Assembly (NCBI GenBank): GCA_012523895.1
Contig: JAAYSZ010000042.1
Location: 1 to 32,737 of the forward strand
Source: Erysipelotrichaceae bacterium
GTDB lineage: Bacteria; Bacillota_I; Bacilli_A; Erysipelotrichales; Erysipelotrichaceae
Length of the DNA: 32,737 nt
Direction of reading: 5' to 3'
Position numbers and translations under genes: made by a program. Each line of letters begins with the position of its first letter. Position 1 is the first letter of the stretch. Under the pieces are notes generated by a model, which saw only the letters and a program-made list of their open reading frames with translations, had not been told where the DNA came from and did no database searches. This document shows positions 1 through 8,962 of the stretch, in pieces.

Positions 1-282
1 GAAAAAGAAATAATTAAAAATATACATTTTGAAACAAAAGCAGAAAGTAAATACATTTCAGTTGCTTGTGCTTCAATTATTGCACGATATGCTTTCTTAA
101 AAAAATGGGAAGAAATGGAAAATAAATATAATTTTAAATTTACCAAAGGTGCAAGTAGTAAAGTTGATAATGATGGAGTAAATTTCATAAAACAATTTGG
201 CGAAGAACAATTAAAAAATGTAGCTAAGCTACACTTTAAAAATACAGAAAAAATCAAATCAATTATTAATCAACAACCTTAG
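1..282 (+). CDS. rnhC: Ribonuclease HIII, C-terminal part (5' end outside window)
   Basis: Frame 1 is open from the first base to a TAG at 280-282, giving 93 residues of a protein that starts upstream. It contains [20 protein letters not shown] followed by a KGASSKVD stretch and an [11 protein letters not shown] tail. This combination is typical of the type 2 RNase H fold and fits RNase HIII better than RNase HII. The enzyme would cleave the RNA strand of RNA-DNA hybrids (R-loops, leftover primers). The N-terminal substrate-binding domain and most catalytic acidic residues are off the window. Its last 17 bases overlap the end of the convergent dCMP deaminase gene, and no terminator hairpin separates the two. 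Confidence 0.88.
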   Translation, partial: EKEIIKNIHFETKAESKYISVACASIIARYAFLKKWEEMENKYNFKFTKGASSKVDNDGVNFIKQFGEEQLKNVAKLHFKNTEKIKSIINQQP

Positions 283-757
283 TCTTAGTAACTTCAATTT
301 TAATTGTTTCATTAAGTCTAACACATTTAACCTTAGCATCAGCAAGCATTCTTTTGCTTGCTTTTACACCTTCTGTATCTGCATATTTATCTGACTCATA
401 TACAATTTTTTTAATTCCAGATTGAATTATTGCTTTTGCACATTCATTGCAAGGAAATAATGACACATACAAGGTACAACCTTCAACACTATGTCTACTA
501 TTTAAAATCGCATTTAATTCCGCATGAACTACAAAAGGATATTTTGTTTCTAATGCTTCCCCTTCTCTAGCCCATGGATAATCATCATCAGAACATCCTC
601 TAGGAAGTCCGTTATACCCAATTGATACAACTCTATTGTCATCATCAACAATAACAGCTCCTACTTGAGTAGAAGGATCTTTAGACCTATATGCGGATAA
701 ATGAGCTAAGCCAATAAAATATTCATCCCAAGTTAATGCATCTTTTCTTCTTTCCAT
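266..757 (-). CDS. comEB: dCMP deaminase (ComEB-like)
   Basis: The 163-residue protein has the zinc-dependent cytidine/deoxycytidylate deaminase signature: HAE (H78, E80) and PCNEC (C103, C106). H78 and the two cysteines would bind zinc, and E80 would be the proton shuttle. [10 protein letters not shown] segment near residue 30 and YNGLPRG near 48 are typical of dCMP deaminases. The predicted reaction is dCMP to dUMP, feeding thymidylate synthesis. In Bacillus the orthologue sits in the comE operon, but no comEA or comEC is near here. It is the last gene of the lspA-rluD-rhomboid run, 9 bases after the rhomboid stop, with its own AGGAGA ribosome binding site. Its 3' end overlaps rnhC on the other strand. 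Confidence 0.9.
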   Translation of the reverse strand: MERRKDALTWDEYFIGLAHLSAYRSKDPSTQVGAVIVDDDNRVVSIGYNGLPRGCSDDDYPWAREGEALETKYPFVVHAELNAILNSRHSVEGCTLYVSLFPCNECAKAIIQSGIKKIVYESDKYADTEGVKASKRMLADAKVKCVRLNETIKIEVTKTKVVD

Positions 758-766
758 AAATGTCTC

Positions 767-1999
767 CTAATAATATTTATATATTTCTATTAATTTTTTT
801 TCGAGATATCTTGCATAATAATCTAAACCTATTCTCTCATAATTCTTTAATATTTGTATATCAGTCTGTAAATAAATACCTTCTAATGAAGATTTATTAA
901 CAGTAACAACTTTATAACCCAATATAAATACTAGCATTATTAAAGAAATTAAAGAATTCTTTTTAAGTGTTTTCCAAGAAATATTATTTGTAAATAAAAT
1001 TCCAATAAGAACACCAAATAAGAAACCACCTAAATGACCATAAAAAGCAATTCCAGGAAGTAAACTAATAAAACCATTAATTAATAATATGGATACTATA
1101 TTACTTCTTAAAGCTGGATTTTTTATTATGCCTGAATGGAAATAATAAACCAACAAAGCACCTAATAATCCAAATATCCCACCACTTAAGCCTGTAGCAA
1201 CAACTGCATTATCTAAAATATAAGTTAATACACTTCCACCAATAGTAGAAATAATAAGTATTATTATAAATTTAAAACTTCCATATACAGGCTCTAATAT
1301 TCTACCTAAATTATATAAAGCAAGCATATTCATCAATAGATGCATTGTATTACCGTGTGTTAATCCAACAGTTAAAAATCTATGATATTCTCCTGCCATA
1401 ATAAATATTTTATAATATGCACCAAAGAATATTTGAGATTCAACAACACTATTAAAGTTATTAGAAAAAATATTTATTAACGTATAAAATATCAAACAAA
1501 TTATTATAATAATTAATGTAGCTTTTGGACGAGATATACCAAAAATATTAGTTCTTTTCTTTTTAATATATTCATTTAAATCCATAGTAATCCTATTTAT
1601 TTCTTCAACAGGATTATCTACAGGTTTTAATACTTTTTTAATATCTATAAAATATTCAGAAATATCAATTCCATTATAAGTCTTATCAGTTATTGAAATA
1701 TAATTTTCTTCTAATTCTCCATCATACTCAACCACATGGATATTTAACATTTCTTTTGTATTACCAATTAATTTGCTCATCTCATCACTATAATTATTAA
1801 TATTATTAATTTGAATCTCATTTAATGGTAAATTCTTATCACTAATTCTGATAATTGTATATTTTTTATGTTCTCTATTAAACAACCAAAAATCATTATC
1901 TTTTTGATTTCTACCATCAACAAGTTTAATAATTTGATAATTATAATTTTTAACAAAATAATTAACTAATTCTAATTGCCAAACTAATGAGCTTTTCAT
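767..1999 (-). CDS. Rhomboid family intramembrane serine protease (GluP/YqgP-like)
   Basis: The protein has 410 residues. A soluble N-terminal region of about 155 residues precedes six or more hydrophobic segments. The rhomboid core is visible: HLLMN (N224, oxyanion-hole asparagine), GLSGGIFG with the nucleophile S272, and YGHLGG with the catalytic H322. It should cleave transmembrane helices of membrane proteins inside the lipid bilayer. The length and the large soluble N-terminal domain resemble Bacillus YqgP/GluP rather than minimal GlpG; I recognise no domain in that N-terminal part. Its ATG overlaps the rluD stop as ATGA, so the two are probably translationally coupled. Substrates cannot be read from the sequence. 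Confidence 0.88.
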   Translation of the reverse strand: MKSSLVWQLELVNYFVKNYNYQIIKLVDGRNQKDNDFWLFNREHKKYTIIRISDKNLPLNEIQINNINNYSDEMSKLIGNTKEMLNIHVVEYDGELEENYISITDKTYNGIDISEYFIDIKKVLKPVDNPVEEINRITMDLNEYIKKKRTNIFGISRPKATLIIIIICLIFYTLINIFSNNFNSVVESQIFFGAYYKIFIMAGEYHRFLTVGLTHGNTMHLLMNMLALYNLGRILEPVYGSFKFIIILIISTIGGSVLTYILDNAVVATGLSGGIFGLLGALLVYYFHSGIIKNPALRSNIVSILLINGFISLLPGIAFYGHLGGFLFGVLIGILFTNNISWKTLKKNSLISLIMLVFILGYKVVTVNKSSLEGIYLQTDIQILKNYERIGLDYYARYLEKKLIEIYKYY

Positions 2000-2910
2000 A
2001 CAGTTTCAAGCTCCTCAATAACATCATTAAAATACTTAGGTAAATCAGCCTCAACAGTAATAAGTTCATTAGTTGTAGGTTGTTTAAAAGTAATGCTAAA
2101 TGCATGTAACATTTGACCTTCGGTATCTTTTCTTGTATTTGATGGAGCATATTTATCATCACCAACAACAGGATAATTTATATATTGCATATGAACCCTT
2201 ATTTGATGAGTTCTACCAGTTTCTAATGAACACTCTACAAGTGTATATTTTTCAAATCTTTTTAAAACTTTAAAATGGGTAACAGCATCCTTAGAATTAA
2301 CATCTGTAACAGCCATCTTTTGTCTATCATGTTTACTTCTTCCTATAGGTGCATTTATAGTACCAGTTTCATGATCAATTACACCATGAACTAAAGCTAT
2401 ATAATTTCTTTTACAAACATTTTCTTTAATTTGTTTAGCAATACTTAAATGAGCTTTATCATTTTTACATACTATTAAACAACCAGAAGTATTTTTATCT
2501 ATTCTATGAACAATTCCTGGTCTAATTGAATCTTTGTGATTAGATAATTCATTAAAATGATAAAGTAATGCATTTACAAGTGTCCCTGTGTGATTTCCAA
2601 CTGCAGGATGAACAACCATTCCTTTAGGCTTATTAACAACAATCAAATCATCATCTTCATATCTAATATCTAAAGGAATATTTTCAGCAATTAAATTCAT
2701 TGGTGCAACTTTAGGAAGATTAACAACAATTTCATCATCAACTCTTACCTTATAACTAGGTAAAACTTCATTACCATTAACTAAAATATCATTATTTTTA
2801 ATTAATGTTTGTATTTTAGTTCTAGTTAAATCATCTTGAACAAGTGTCAAATATTTATCTATTCTTATTCCTTCATTTTCAAAATCAACAATAATATTAA
2901 GACTCTCCAT
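1996..2910 (-). CDS. rluD: RluA/RluD-family 23S rRNA pseudouridine synthase
   Basis: The 304-residue protein has an N-terminal S4 RNA-binding domain (about residues 10-70) followed by a pseudouridine synthase domain with the motif HRIDKNTSG. Its aspartate (about D138) is the catalytic nucleophile. It also has VVNKPKGMVVHP and the late RTHQIRVH motif. The family isomerises uridines in the large-subunit rRNA; this one matches the Bacillus YlyB/RluD type. An upstream in-frame start would add six residues, but AAGGAGG lies six bases before the ATG at 2910, so I choose that start. The gene overlaps the end of lspA by 14 bases; lspA followed by an RluD-type synthase is a common pair in Firmicutes. 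Confidence 0.92.
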   Translation of the reverse strand: MESLNIIVDFENEGIRIDKYLTLVQDDLTRTKIQTLIKNNDILVNGNEVLPSYKVRVDDEIVVNLPKVAPMNLIAENIPLDIRYEDDDLIVVNKPKGMVVHPAVGNHTGTLVNALLYHFNELSNHKDSIRPGIVHRIDKNTSGCLIVCKNDKAHLSIAKQIKENVCKRNYIALVHGVIDHETGTINAPIGRSKHDRQKMAVTDVNSKDAVTHFKVLKRFEKYTLVECSLETGRTHQIRVHMQYINYPVVGDDKYAPSNTRKDTEGQMLHAFSITFKQPTTNELITVEADLPKYFNDVIEELETV

Positions 2911-3370
2911 TAACACCCTCCTTTTCAAATAATGTAACTATAAACAACATTGCTACTCCAATTGATAATGCCATATCCGCAACATTAAACACCGGAAAAT
3001 TATATCCAAATATAATAAAACCTAAAAAATCTCTAACATATCCAAAATATACTCTATCTATTAAATTACCTAAAGCACCTGCAATCATTAAACAAACCGG
3101 TATTCTAATATAAAATTTTTCATTTTTATTTTTAAATAACCATGTAACCATCGCAACTATTGCAAAAATTGCTATTGCAGAAAGAAATACACGTTGACCT
3201 TTTAATATACTCCATGCAGCTCCAATATTTTTAGTATATGTTAAATAAAAAAATCCTTTTATTATTTCAATCTCTCTATGTAATGCAATATTTGTTTGAA
3301 CAATTGTTTTAGTAATTAAATCAATTGCAAGAACAATTAATATAATAAGTACTTCTTTAATTTTCATCAT
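2897..3370 (-). CDS. lspA: Lipoprotein signal peptidase (signal peptidase II)
   Basis: The 157-residue protein has four hydrophobic segments and the two catalytic aspartates of the A8 aspartic peptidase family: D105 in GNLIDRVYFGYVRDF and D132 in FNVADMALSIG. KNIGAAWS near residue 48 corresponds to the conserved NxGAAF-type motif. It cleaves the signal peptide of lipid-modified prolipoproteins at the membrane. Two ATG codons stand in tandem at 3370 and 3367. AAGGAG is only three bases from the first and six from the second, so the true start may be 3367. It appears to be the first gene of an operon with rluD, the rhomboid gene and comEB, driven by the extended -10 promoter just upstream. Confidence 0.94.
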   Translation of the reverse strand: MMKIKEVLIILIVLAIDLITKTIVQTNIALHREIEIIKGFFYLTYTKNIGAAWSILKGQRVFLSAIAIFAIVAMVTWLFKNKNEKFYIRIPVCLMIAGALGNLIDRVYFGYVRDFLGFIIFGYNFPVFNVADMALSIGVAMLFIVTLFEKEGVNGES

Positions 3371-3391
3371 AAGCTCCTTACAACATTATAT

Positions 3392-3400
3392 ATTATAGCA
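3392..3400 (-). promoter_or_regulatory. Extended -10 promoter for the lspA operon
   Basis: On the minus strand this reads TGCTATAAT, a perfect TGn-extended -10 element, 22 bases before the first lspA ATG. No convincing -35 is seen: the position 17 bases upstream lies inside the ktrA terminator hairpin and reads GTCGGC. Extended -10 promoters often work without a good -35. Confidence 0.6.
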
Positions 3401-3410
3401 CTAAATATAT

Positions 3411-3432
3411 AAAAGCCGACAAATCGGCTTTT
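3411..3432 (-). terminator. Intrinsic terminator after ktrA
   Basis: The perfect 9-bp stem AAAAGCCGA/TCGGCTTTT has a CAAA loop on the plus strand. Read on the minus strand it starts within the ktrA stop codon and runs into an AT-rich TTTTATATATTT tail. It separates the potassium uptake operon from the lspA promoter, which begins 11 bases further on. Confidence 0.8.
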
Positions 3433-4090
3433 ATTTAATATCTAATAATTCAAATTTATTTTTCTCTGCAATAACTAATAATATATCATTAGCTTCAATT
3501 ATATAATTTGCTGAAGGAGAAATTGATAACCTAGTAGATGGACTTTTTCTAACACCTAAAATATTAATACCATATTTACTTCTTAAATTTAAATCAATTA
3601 ATGATTTATTAATCCAATATTTAGGTGCAACTATTTCAATTACACTATATTCATCATCAATATCAATTAAATCAATAATGTTAGAAGATACAAGTTGCTT
3701 TGCCACTCTTTCTCCCATTTCTTTTTCTGGAAGAATAACTCTATCAGCGCCTATTTTTTCAAGAATTTTCATATATCTCTTATTTTTAGCTTTTGCAACA
3801 ATATAAGGAGTGCCTAGCTCTTTTAAATTCATTACAGCAATAATACTATTTTCTAAATGACTTCCGGTAGCCACAATAGCACAATCTACATCAGAAACTC
3901 CTGCTGACTTTAATTGATTTATATCAGTAATATCTGCTTGAATAGCTATCGATACAAAATCAGAAAGTCTATCAATACATGACATATCACTATCTATAGC
4001 AATAACATCATAATCATAACTAGATAGCCTTTTTGCTATAGTTGACCCAAATACACCAAGTCCTAAAACCGCAAAACTTTTTCTTTTCAT
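3431..4090 (-). CDS. ktrA: Potassium uptake regulatory subunit, KtrA/TrkA family (RCK)
   Basis: The 219-residue cytosolic protein begins with a Rossmann fold: GLGVFGSTIAKRL at about residues 10-22, with an acidic residue (D33 area) at the end of the second strand for nucleotide binding. It ends with an RCK_C-type domain (about residues 140-219). This layout and length match KtrA/KtrC, which form an octameric ring gating the KtrB potassium channel-like subunit in response to ATP/ADP. TrkA of proteobacteria is twice this size. It lies six bases downstream of the ktrB-like gene, so the two form an operon, and it is closed by a clear terminator. Confidence 0.9.
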   Translation of the reverse strand: MKRKSFAVLGLGVFGSTIAKRLSSYDYDVIAIDSDMSCIDRLSDFVSIAIQADITDINQLKSAGVSDVDCAIVATGSHLENSIIAVMNLKELGTPYIVAKAKNKRYMKILEKIGADRVILPEKEMGERVAKQLVSSNIIDLIDIDDEYSVIEIVAPKYWINKSLIDLNLRSKYGINILGVRKSPSTRLSISPSANYIIEANDILLVIAEKNKFELLDIK

Positions 4091-4096
4091 CTTTAC

Positions 4097-5479
4097 TCAC
4101 CCTATTAATATATCTTCTTTTGCATAAGATATAACTTCTTTCTTTTTTGTTTTAAATAATGATAACACAATCGTAATTGGTCCTACTCTACCAACATACA
4201 TAAGTAATATTATTACTATCTTTCCTACATTTGAAAAAGATGTAGTAATACCAGTAGACAAACCAACTGTATTTATTGCAGAAAATGCTTCAAATAATAT
4301 GTCTAAAAATCCTATGCTTTCATCTGAAATTGATAATGTAAATACCGCGATAAATAAAGCAATTACATACATAAAGAATACAATAATAGCTTTATAAAAC
4401 GTTTCTTTTGGAATTTCTCTTTTAAATATTCGATAATGATCACTAGAATTTTTAAATACTGATACAATCGCAATTACAATTGCTACAAATGTAGTTGTTT
4501 TTATACCTCCAGCAGTACCACCTGGTGATCCACCTATTAACATCCATACACACATCATAAGAAGTGTTGCTATTTTACAATCTCCAATATTTACAGAACT
4601 AAATCCTGCAGTTCTTAAAGTGGTAGATTGAAAAAATGAAATTAATAGTTTTTCAGTAAAACTATAGTTTGCAATAGTATTAACATTATTATACTCAATC
4701 ACCAAGAATAATAATGCTCCTAAACCTAATAAAATAGAAGTCATAGTTAATACTATTTTAGTATGTAATGTAAGATGATGAATCATTGATTTGAAAGAAA
4801 TATCTTTTTTAAATTTATTTTTTAATCCATTTGATAAATCAAACCATACCGCAAAACCTAAACCTCCTGTAATAATTAAAGCAATTACACCTAAATTAAG
4901 TATAGGATCACTACTATAAGGAATTAAAGACGTATTAGAAAAATTATCTAATCCAGCATTACAAAATGCAGATACAGATAAAAATAAAGATTTAAATAAC
5001 CCTGAACTAACACCATACATAGGTACTAATCTTAGACTAAAGAAAACAACCCCTAAGCCTTCAAAAAAGAAAGTATATTTAAATATGCTTTTTATATATT
5101 TAGGTATGTTATCCAAATCAGCTTTATTAAGTGAATCTTGAATCAATTTCTTTTCAGCCATAAACAGCTGTTTTTTAGCAACAGTAATAAATGTTACCAA
5201 AAATGTCATTAAACCTAAGCCACCAATCTGCATTAAAAATATTAATACCCATTGACCAAATATTGTATATTTATCTACTACAACAACTGTTACTAAACCT
5301 GTAACACAAACTGAGCTAGTAGACATAAATAAATGATCAATAAATGGAATATTAGGATCATTATTAGCTATAGGTAAATTTAATAATATACCACCTGTAA
5401 TAATTACAAATGCAAAGCTAATCGCAAGTATTCTAGTGGTTTTTAATTTTCTATAAAATTTTTCCCTTAAAGTAGTCAT
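4097..5479 (-). CDS. ktrB: Potassium uptake membrane subunit, KtrB/TrkH family
   Basis: The 460-residue integral membrane protein carries four membrane-pore-membrane repeats. The selectivity-filter glycines can be seen in each: SSVCVTGLV near residue 55, FCNAGLDN near 172, TAGFSSVN near 290 and INTVGLSTG near 403. It forms the Na+/K+-translocating pore that works with the downstream RCK subunit. GGSPGGTAGGIKTTT near 318 is characteristic of the family. It is the first gene of a two-gene operon with its own sigma-A-like promoter; GAGGG precedes the ATG at 5479 by four bases. Confidence 0.92.
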   Translation of the reverse strand: MTTLREKFYRKLKTTRILAISFAFVIITGGILLNLPIANNDPNIPFIDHLFMSTSSVCVTGLVTVVVVDKYTIFGQWVLIFLMQIGGLGLMTFLVTFITVAKKQLFMAEKKLIQDSLNKADLDNIPKYIKSIFKYTFFFEGLGVVFFSLRLVPMYGVSSGLFKSLFLSVSAFCNAGLDNFSNTSLIPYSSDPILNLGVIALIITGGLGFAVWFDLSNGLKNKFKKDISFKSMIHHLTLHTKIVLTMTSILLGLGALLFLVIEYNNVNTIANYSFTEKLLISFFQSTTLRTAGFSSVNIGDCKIATLLMMCVWMLIGGSPGGTAGGIKTTTFVAIVIAIVSVFKNSSDHYRIFKREIPKETFYKAIIVFFMYVIALFIAVFTLSISDESIGFLDILFEAFSAINTVGLSTGITTSFSNVGKIVIILLMYVGRVGPITIVLSLFKTKKKEVISYAKEDILIG

Positions 5480-5506
5480 TTTCCCTCACAACTTCAATAC
5501 CACTTG

Positions 5507-5534
5507 ATTATATTCCTTTAAATTTAAAAAGCAA
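5507..5534 (-). promoter_or_regulatory. Sigma-A-type promoter for ktrBA
   Basis: On the minus strand TTGCTT (-35) and a perfect TATAAT (-10) are separated by 16 bases, with the -10 ending 27 bases before the ktrB ATG. The remaining part of this roughly 150-base gap (to 5629) is AT-rich. I see neither a convincing terminator for the aconitase gene nor a riboswitch-like structure there. Confidence 0.6.
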
Positions 5535-5629
5535 TTAATTTAATATGCATTTAATAATAAACAAAACATTATTAAAACAATACTAAATATATATATTATT
5601 TTTTAATAAGATTCTATCTTAAAACTAAA

Positions 5630-7534
5630 CTATTGTTTATTTTTAATACTATTTAATAAACCGCCTTCTCTCATTAATTCTTTTTGTTCTTCACTTAAGT
5701 TATGAGTTACATAAAATGTAATATTTTTTGTTTTATTAAAAACTTCAATCTTATCATTTAATTCAGTTATATTATTAATTACTAACTCATCTAATAAATC
5801 AATTAATTCATAATCTTTATCATTAATAAATACTAAAGGTAAGATTGCATTATTAACAAGATTTTGTTCATGAATACGCGCAAATGATTTAGCGATTACT
5901 GCCTTAATATTTAAGTATAGTGGAGCTAAAGCAGCAACTTCTCTAGAAGAACCTTGACCATAATTCTCTTTAGCAACAATGATTCCTCCATCATGTTCTT
6001 TACACCTGTTATAAAATTCCTTATCTAATGTCATAAATGAAAATTCTGATATTTTTTCAATATTGCTTCTATAAGGTAGTACTTTACCTCCAGCAGGACT
6101 AATATGATCAGTAGTAATATTATCTCCAACTTTAATCATAACTTTTTTACTAATATCGCTTAATGGTTTTCCTATAGGAACATCTTTAATATTAGGTCCT
6201 TTAATAATTGGTTTGTTTTTATCAAAATCAGGTGCTAATATCATCGAATCATCAATAATATATTTTTCTGGTAATATTGCTTTTTCATATTTTACATCAG
6301 TAGCATCGCTAATATAGCCATTAATCGCAGAAATAGCCGCTGTTTCTGGAGAAACCAAATAAACTTCTGCATCCATTGTTCCACTTCTTCCATAAAAGTT
6401 TCTATTAAATGTTCTTAATGATACTCCTTTGCTTCTTGGAGATTGGCCCATTCCAATACAAGGACCACAAGTAGCTTCTAATATTCTTGCACCACTTGCA
6501 ATTAAATCAGTTAATGCACCATTTTCACTAAGCATCGTTAAAACTTGTTTAGAACCAAATGAAATTGTTAAAGATACATCTGGATGTATCTTTTTTCCTT
6601 TTAAAATACTAGCTGCATTACATAAATCTGTAAAACTACTATTTGTACAAGAACCAATACAAACTTGATCTACTTTTATATGTTTTAAATCACTAACAAC
6701 TTTAATATTATCAGGTGAATGAGGTGCTGCACATAATGGTACAAGTGTATCTAAATCAATTTCAATAACTTCATCATATACTGCCCCTTCATCAGCACTT
6801 AAAGGAATATAATCATCCCCTCTTCCCTGTTTTTCTAAAAACTCTTTTGTATTTTCATCAGAAGGAAAAATAGAAGTTGTTGCTCCAAGTTCTGCCCCCA
6901 TATTAGTAATTGTACTTCTTTCAGGAACAGTTAAAGACTTAATCCCTTCACCACTGTATTCAAATATCTTTCCAACTCCACCTTTAACAGATTTTATTTC
7001 TAAAAGCTTTAAAATTATATCCTTAGCACTAACACCATTTCTTAACTTACCAGTTAATTTAACATTAACAACTTCTGGAAGTTTTATTGAATATGGTATT
7101 CCAGCCATAGCACAAGCAACATCTAAACCTCCTGCACCAAAAGATAATGTTCCCATACCTCCAGCTGTTGGAGTATGTGAATCAGCACCAATCAATGTTT
7201 CTCCAGGAACATCAAATCTTTCAAGTTGAACTTGATGACAAATTCCATTTCCTGCCTTAGAAAAATAAACTCCATATCTATTAGCAACAGTCTGTAAATA
7301 TTTATGGTCATCAGCATTCATAAAGCCATCTTGTATTGTATTATGATCTACATAACTAAGTGATTTTGTAACAACTTTATCTATACCCATTGCTTCAAGC
7401 TGCAAATATGTCATTGTTCCTGTTGCATCTTGAGTAAGTGTATTATCCATCTTAATTTTAACTACATTACCTGGTTTTAATTCCGCAGGTTCGCTAAGAT
7501 GTTTTTCAATAATTTTATAAGCTAAACTTTTCAT
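5630..7534 (-). CDS. acnA: Aconitate hydratase (aconitase)
   Basis: The 634-residue protein has the four-domain aconitase layout. The [4Fe-4S] ligands are C296 in GSCTNSS and the pair C356/C359 in CGPCIGMG. ADSHTPTAGGMG near residue 117 is a substrate-site motif, and the C-terminal swivel domain has YGQGSSREVAA and SFARIHEQN. It isomerises citrate to isocitrate via cis-aconitate. At about 634 residues it belongs to the shorter clostridial/mitochondrial-like class, not the about 900-residue IRP-like AcnA of Bacillus. It is divergent from citrate synthase and isocitrate dehydrogenase, which supplies the rest of the route to 2-oxoglutarate. Related 3-isopropylmalate dehydratases and homoaconitases are made less likely by this context. 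Confidence 0.93.
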   Translation of the reverse strand: MKSLAYKIIEKHLSEPAELKPGNVVKIKMDNTLTQDATGTMTYLQLEAMGIDKVVTKSLSYVDHNTIQDGFMNADDHKYLQTVANRYGVYFSKAGNGICHQVQLERFDVPGETLIGADSHTPTAGGMGTLSFGAGGLDVACAMAGIPYSIKLPEVVNVKLTGKLRNGVSAKDIILKLLEIKSVKGGVGKIFEYSGEGIKSLTVPERSTITNMGAELGATTSIFPSDENTKEFLEKQGRGDDYIPLSADEGAVYDEVIEIDLDTLVPLCAAPHSPDNIKVVSDLKHIKVDQVCIGSCTNSSFTDLCNAASILKGKKIHPDVSLTISFGSKQVLTMLSENGALTDLIASGARILEATCGPCIGMGQSPRSKGVSLRTFNRNFYGRSGTMDAEVYLVSPETAAISAINGYISDATDVKYEKAILPEKYIIDDSMILAPDFDKNKPIIKGPNIKDVPIGKPLSDISKKVMIKVGDNITTDHISPAGGKVLPYRSNIEKISEFSFMTLDKEFYNRCKEHDGGIIVAKENYGQGSSREVAALAPLYLNIKAVIAKSFARIHEQNLVNNAILPLVFINDKDYELIDLLDELVINNITELNDKIEVFNKTKNITFYVTHNLSEEQKELMREGGLLNSIKNKQ

Positions 7535-7560
7535 TATAAATCTCCTTTTTTATTTAAGTG

Positions 7561-7589
7561 ATTATAGCATATAAATAAGGTCTTTTAAA
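7561..7589 (-). promoter_or_regulatory. Promoter for aconitase (extended -10)
   Basis: On the minus strand TTTAAA and TGCTATAAT are arranged with 17 bases between -35 and -10 hexamers. The -10 is perfect and TG-extended; the -35 matches four of six consensus positions. It lies in the 111-base gap between the divergent acnA and gltA genes. A rightward promoter for gltA must also be here but I could not identify it with confidence; a short TAAG-N5-CTTA dyad at 7593-7605 is too weak to call an operator. Confidence 0.6.
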
Positions 7590-7645
7590 CAGTAAGTATT
7601 GCTTAAAAAAATATCTTAGGTTAAACTTTCAATGAGGTACTAACT

Positions 7646-8962
7646 ATGGATAATACAATATTAAAGATTTTTAAAAAGTATGTAAGTGAAAATAAAATAC
7701 CAAATGAATTGTATAAAAAATACAATGTGAAAAAAGGCTTAAGAAATGAAGATGGCACTGGTGTTTTGATTGGACTAACAAGAATATCAGATGTTGTTGG
7801 TTATGTAAGAGATGAAAAAGGAAATAAAAAAGATATCCCTGGAGAATTATACTATCGAGGTATACCTCTACAAACACTTTATGAAAAAGTATCATCAAGT
7901 GGTGATACTGGTTATGAAGAAATATGTTTTTTATTACTTTTTGGATATTTGCCTAATGAAGATGAACTTAAACTATTTAAAAAAGAGTTGAGATGTCAAT
8001 ATAAACTTCCAGAAGGCTATTTAGCTACAAACATATTAAAAGCACCTTCTATTAATATAATGAATAAGATTCAAGGAGCTTTATTATTGCTTTATTCATA
8101 TGATGCTAATCCTGATAATTGCAGTATTGAAAATATTCTTCAACAAGGTTTATCAATCATCGCTAAACTTCCTGCAATTATGGTTTATTCATATGCCGCA
8201 AAAAAACATCTTATAAATAATCAAAGTTTAATAATTCATCCTATAAGACATGATTTATGTATTGCTGAAAGCATTCTTTATTTACTTAGAGGAGAAAATA
8301 ATTATACAAAAGAAGAAGTTAATATATTAGATTTATTAATGATTGTACAAGCTGATCATGGTGCTGGAAATAACTCAACTTTCGCAAGTCTTGTAGTATC
8401 TTCTACTGATACTGATATTTACTCATCATTTACTGCAGCTGTCGGTTCTTTAAAAGGTCCAAAGCATGGTGGAGCTAATATTACATGCAAACATATGATG
8501 GATGAAGTAATTAAAGAAGTGGGATTAGATGCAACTGATGATGAAATATTAAATATTGTTAAAAGAATATTAAATAAAGATTTCTTTGATAAAAAAGGTC
8601 TTGTATATGGGCTAGGTCATGCAGTATATACAATATCAGACCCAAGATGTGTTTTACTTAAAAAACAAGCAATAGATGTAGCAAAAATGACTAAAAAAGA
8701 TGATTTCTTTGAATTTTATAAAAGATTTGAAGATATAGCATGCAATCATATAAAAGAAGTTAAAGGCATTAATATATGCGCTAATGTTGATTTCTATAGT
8801 GGTTTTATATTTGACATGCTAAAAATCCCGGAAGATTTATATAGCCCTATATTTGTCGCAAGTAGAGCTGTAGGCTGGTTAGCTCATAATATTGAAGAAA
8901 AGATTAATAGTGGAAGAATAATTAGACCAGCAGGTCAATATGTAGGAGGAATAAAAGAATGA
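7646..8962 (+). CDS. gltA: Citrate synthase
   Basis: The 438-residue protein has the catalytic triad of citrate synthases: H274 in GPKHGGAN, H325 in YGLGHAVY and D382 in NVDFYSGF. It condenses oxaloacetate and acetyl-CoA to citrate. The N-terminal extension of about 60 residues before the conserved YRGIPL segment resembles clostridial-type enzymes. A 2-methylcitrate synthase role is less likely because the gene is coupled (ATGA overlap at 8959-8962) to isocitrate dehydrogenase and divergent from aconitase. Start: ATG at 7646 with GAGGT seven bases upstream. No CBS or NADH-binding extension is seen. Confidence 0.93.
   Translation: MDNTILKIFKKYVSENKIPNELYKKYNVKKGLRNEDGTGVLIGLTRISDVVGYVRDEKGNKKDIPGELYYRGIPLQTLYEKVSSSGDTGYEEICFLLLFGYLPNEDELKLFKKELRCQYKLPEGYLATNILKAPSINIMNKIQGALLLLYSYDANPDNCSIENILQQGLSIIAKLPAIMVYSYAAKKHLINNQSLIIHPIRHDLCIAESILYLLRGENNYTKEEVNILDLLMIVQADHGAGNNSTFASLVVSSTDTDIYSSFTAAVGSLKGPKHGGANITCKHMMDEVIKEVGLDATDDEILNIVKRILNKDFFDKKGLVYGLGHAVYTISDPRCVLLKKQAIDVAKMTKKDDFFEFYKRFEDIACNHIKEVKGINICANVDFYSGFIFDMLKIPEDLYSPIFVASRAVGWLAHNIEEKINSGRIIRPAGQYVGGIKE

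Noticed and set aside
1962..2168. A 68-codon open frame on the minus strand between the rhomboid and rluD genes
   Set aside because: It lies in another frame of rluD, is dominated by Leu/Ile/Met from AT-rich codons and has no ribosome binding site.
5480..5629. Possible riboswitch or small RNA in the gap between ktrB and aconitase
   Set aside because: Apart from the ktrB promoter it is AT-rich, low-complexity sequence without a recognisable conserved core; potassium-linked ydaO-type or other riboswitch motifs were not seen.
6429..6668. Plus-strand open frame inside aconitase
   Set aside because: It is antisense to the well-conserved Fe-S region of aconitase and has no recognisable features; the same holds for the other antisense frames at 9204-9440, 14109-14354, 17524-17934, 18367-18552, 19406-19651, 22317-22514, 28506-28808, 29977-30186 and 30966-31202.
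7671..7898. Minus-strand open frame opposite the start of citrate synthase
   Set aside because: It is a shadow of gltA; composition (Leu, Phe, His-rich) is that of antisense translation.
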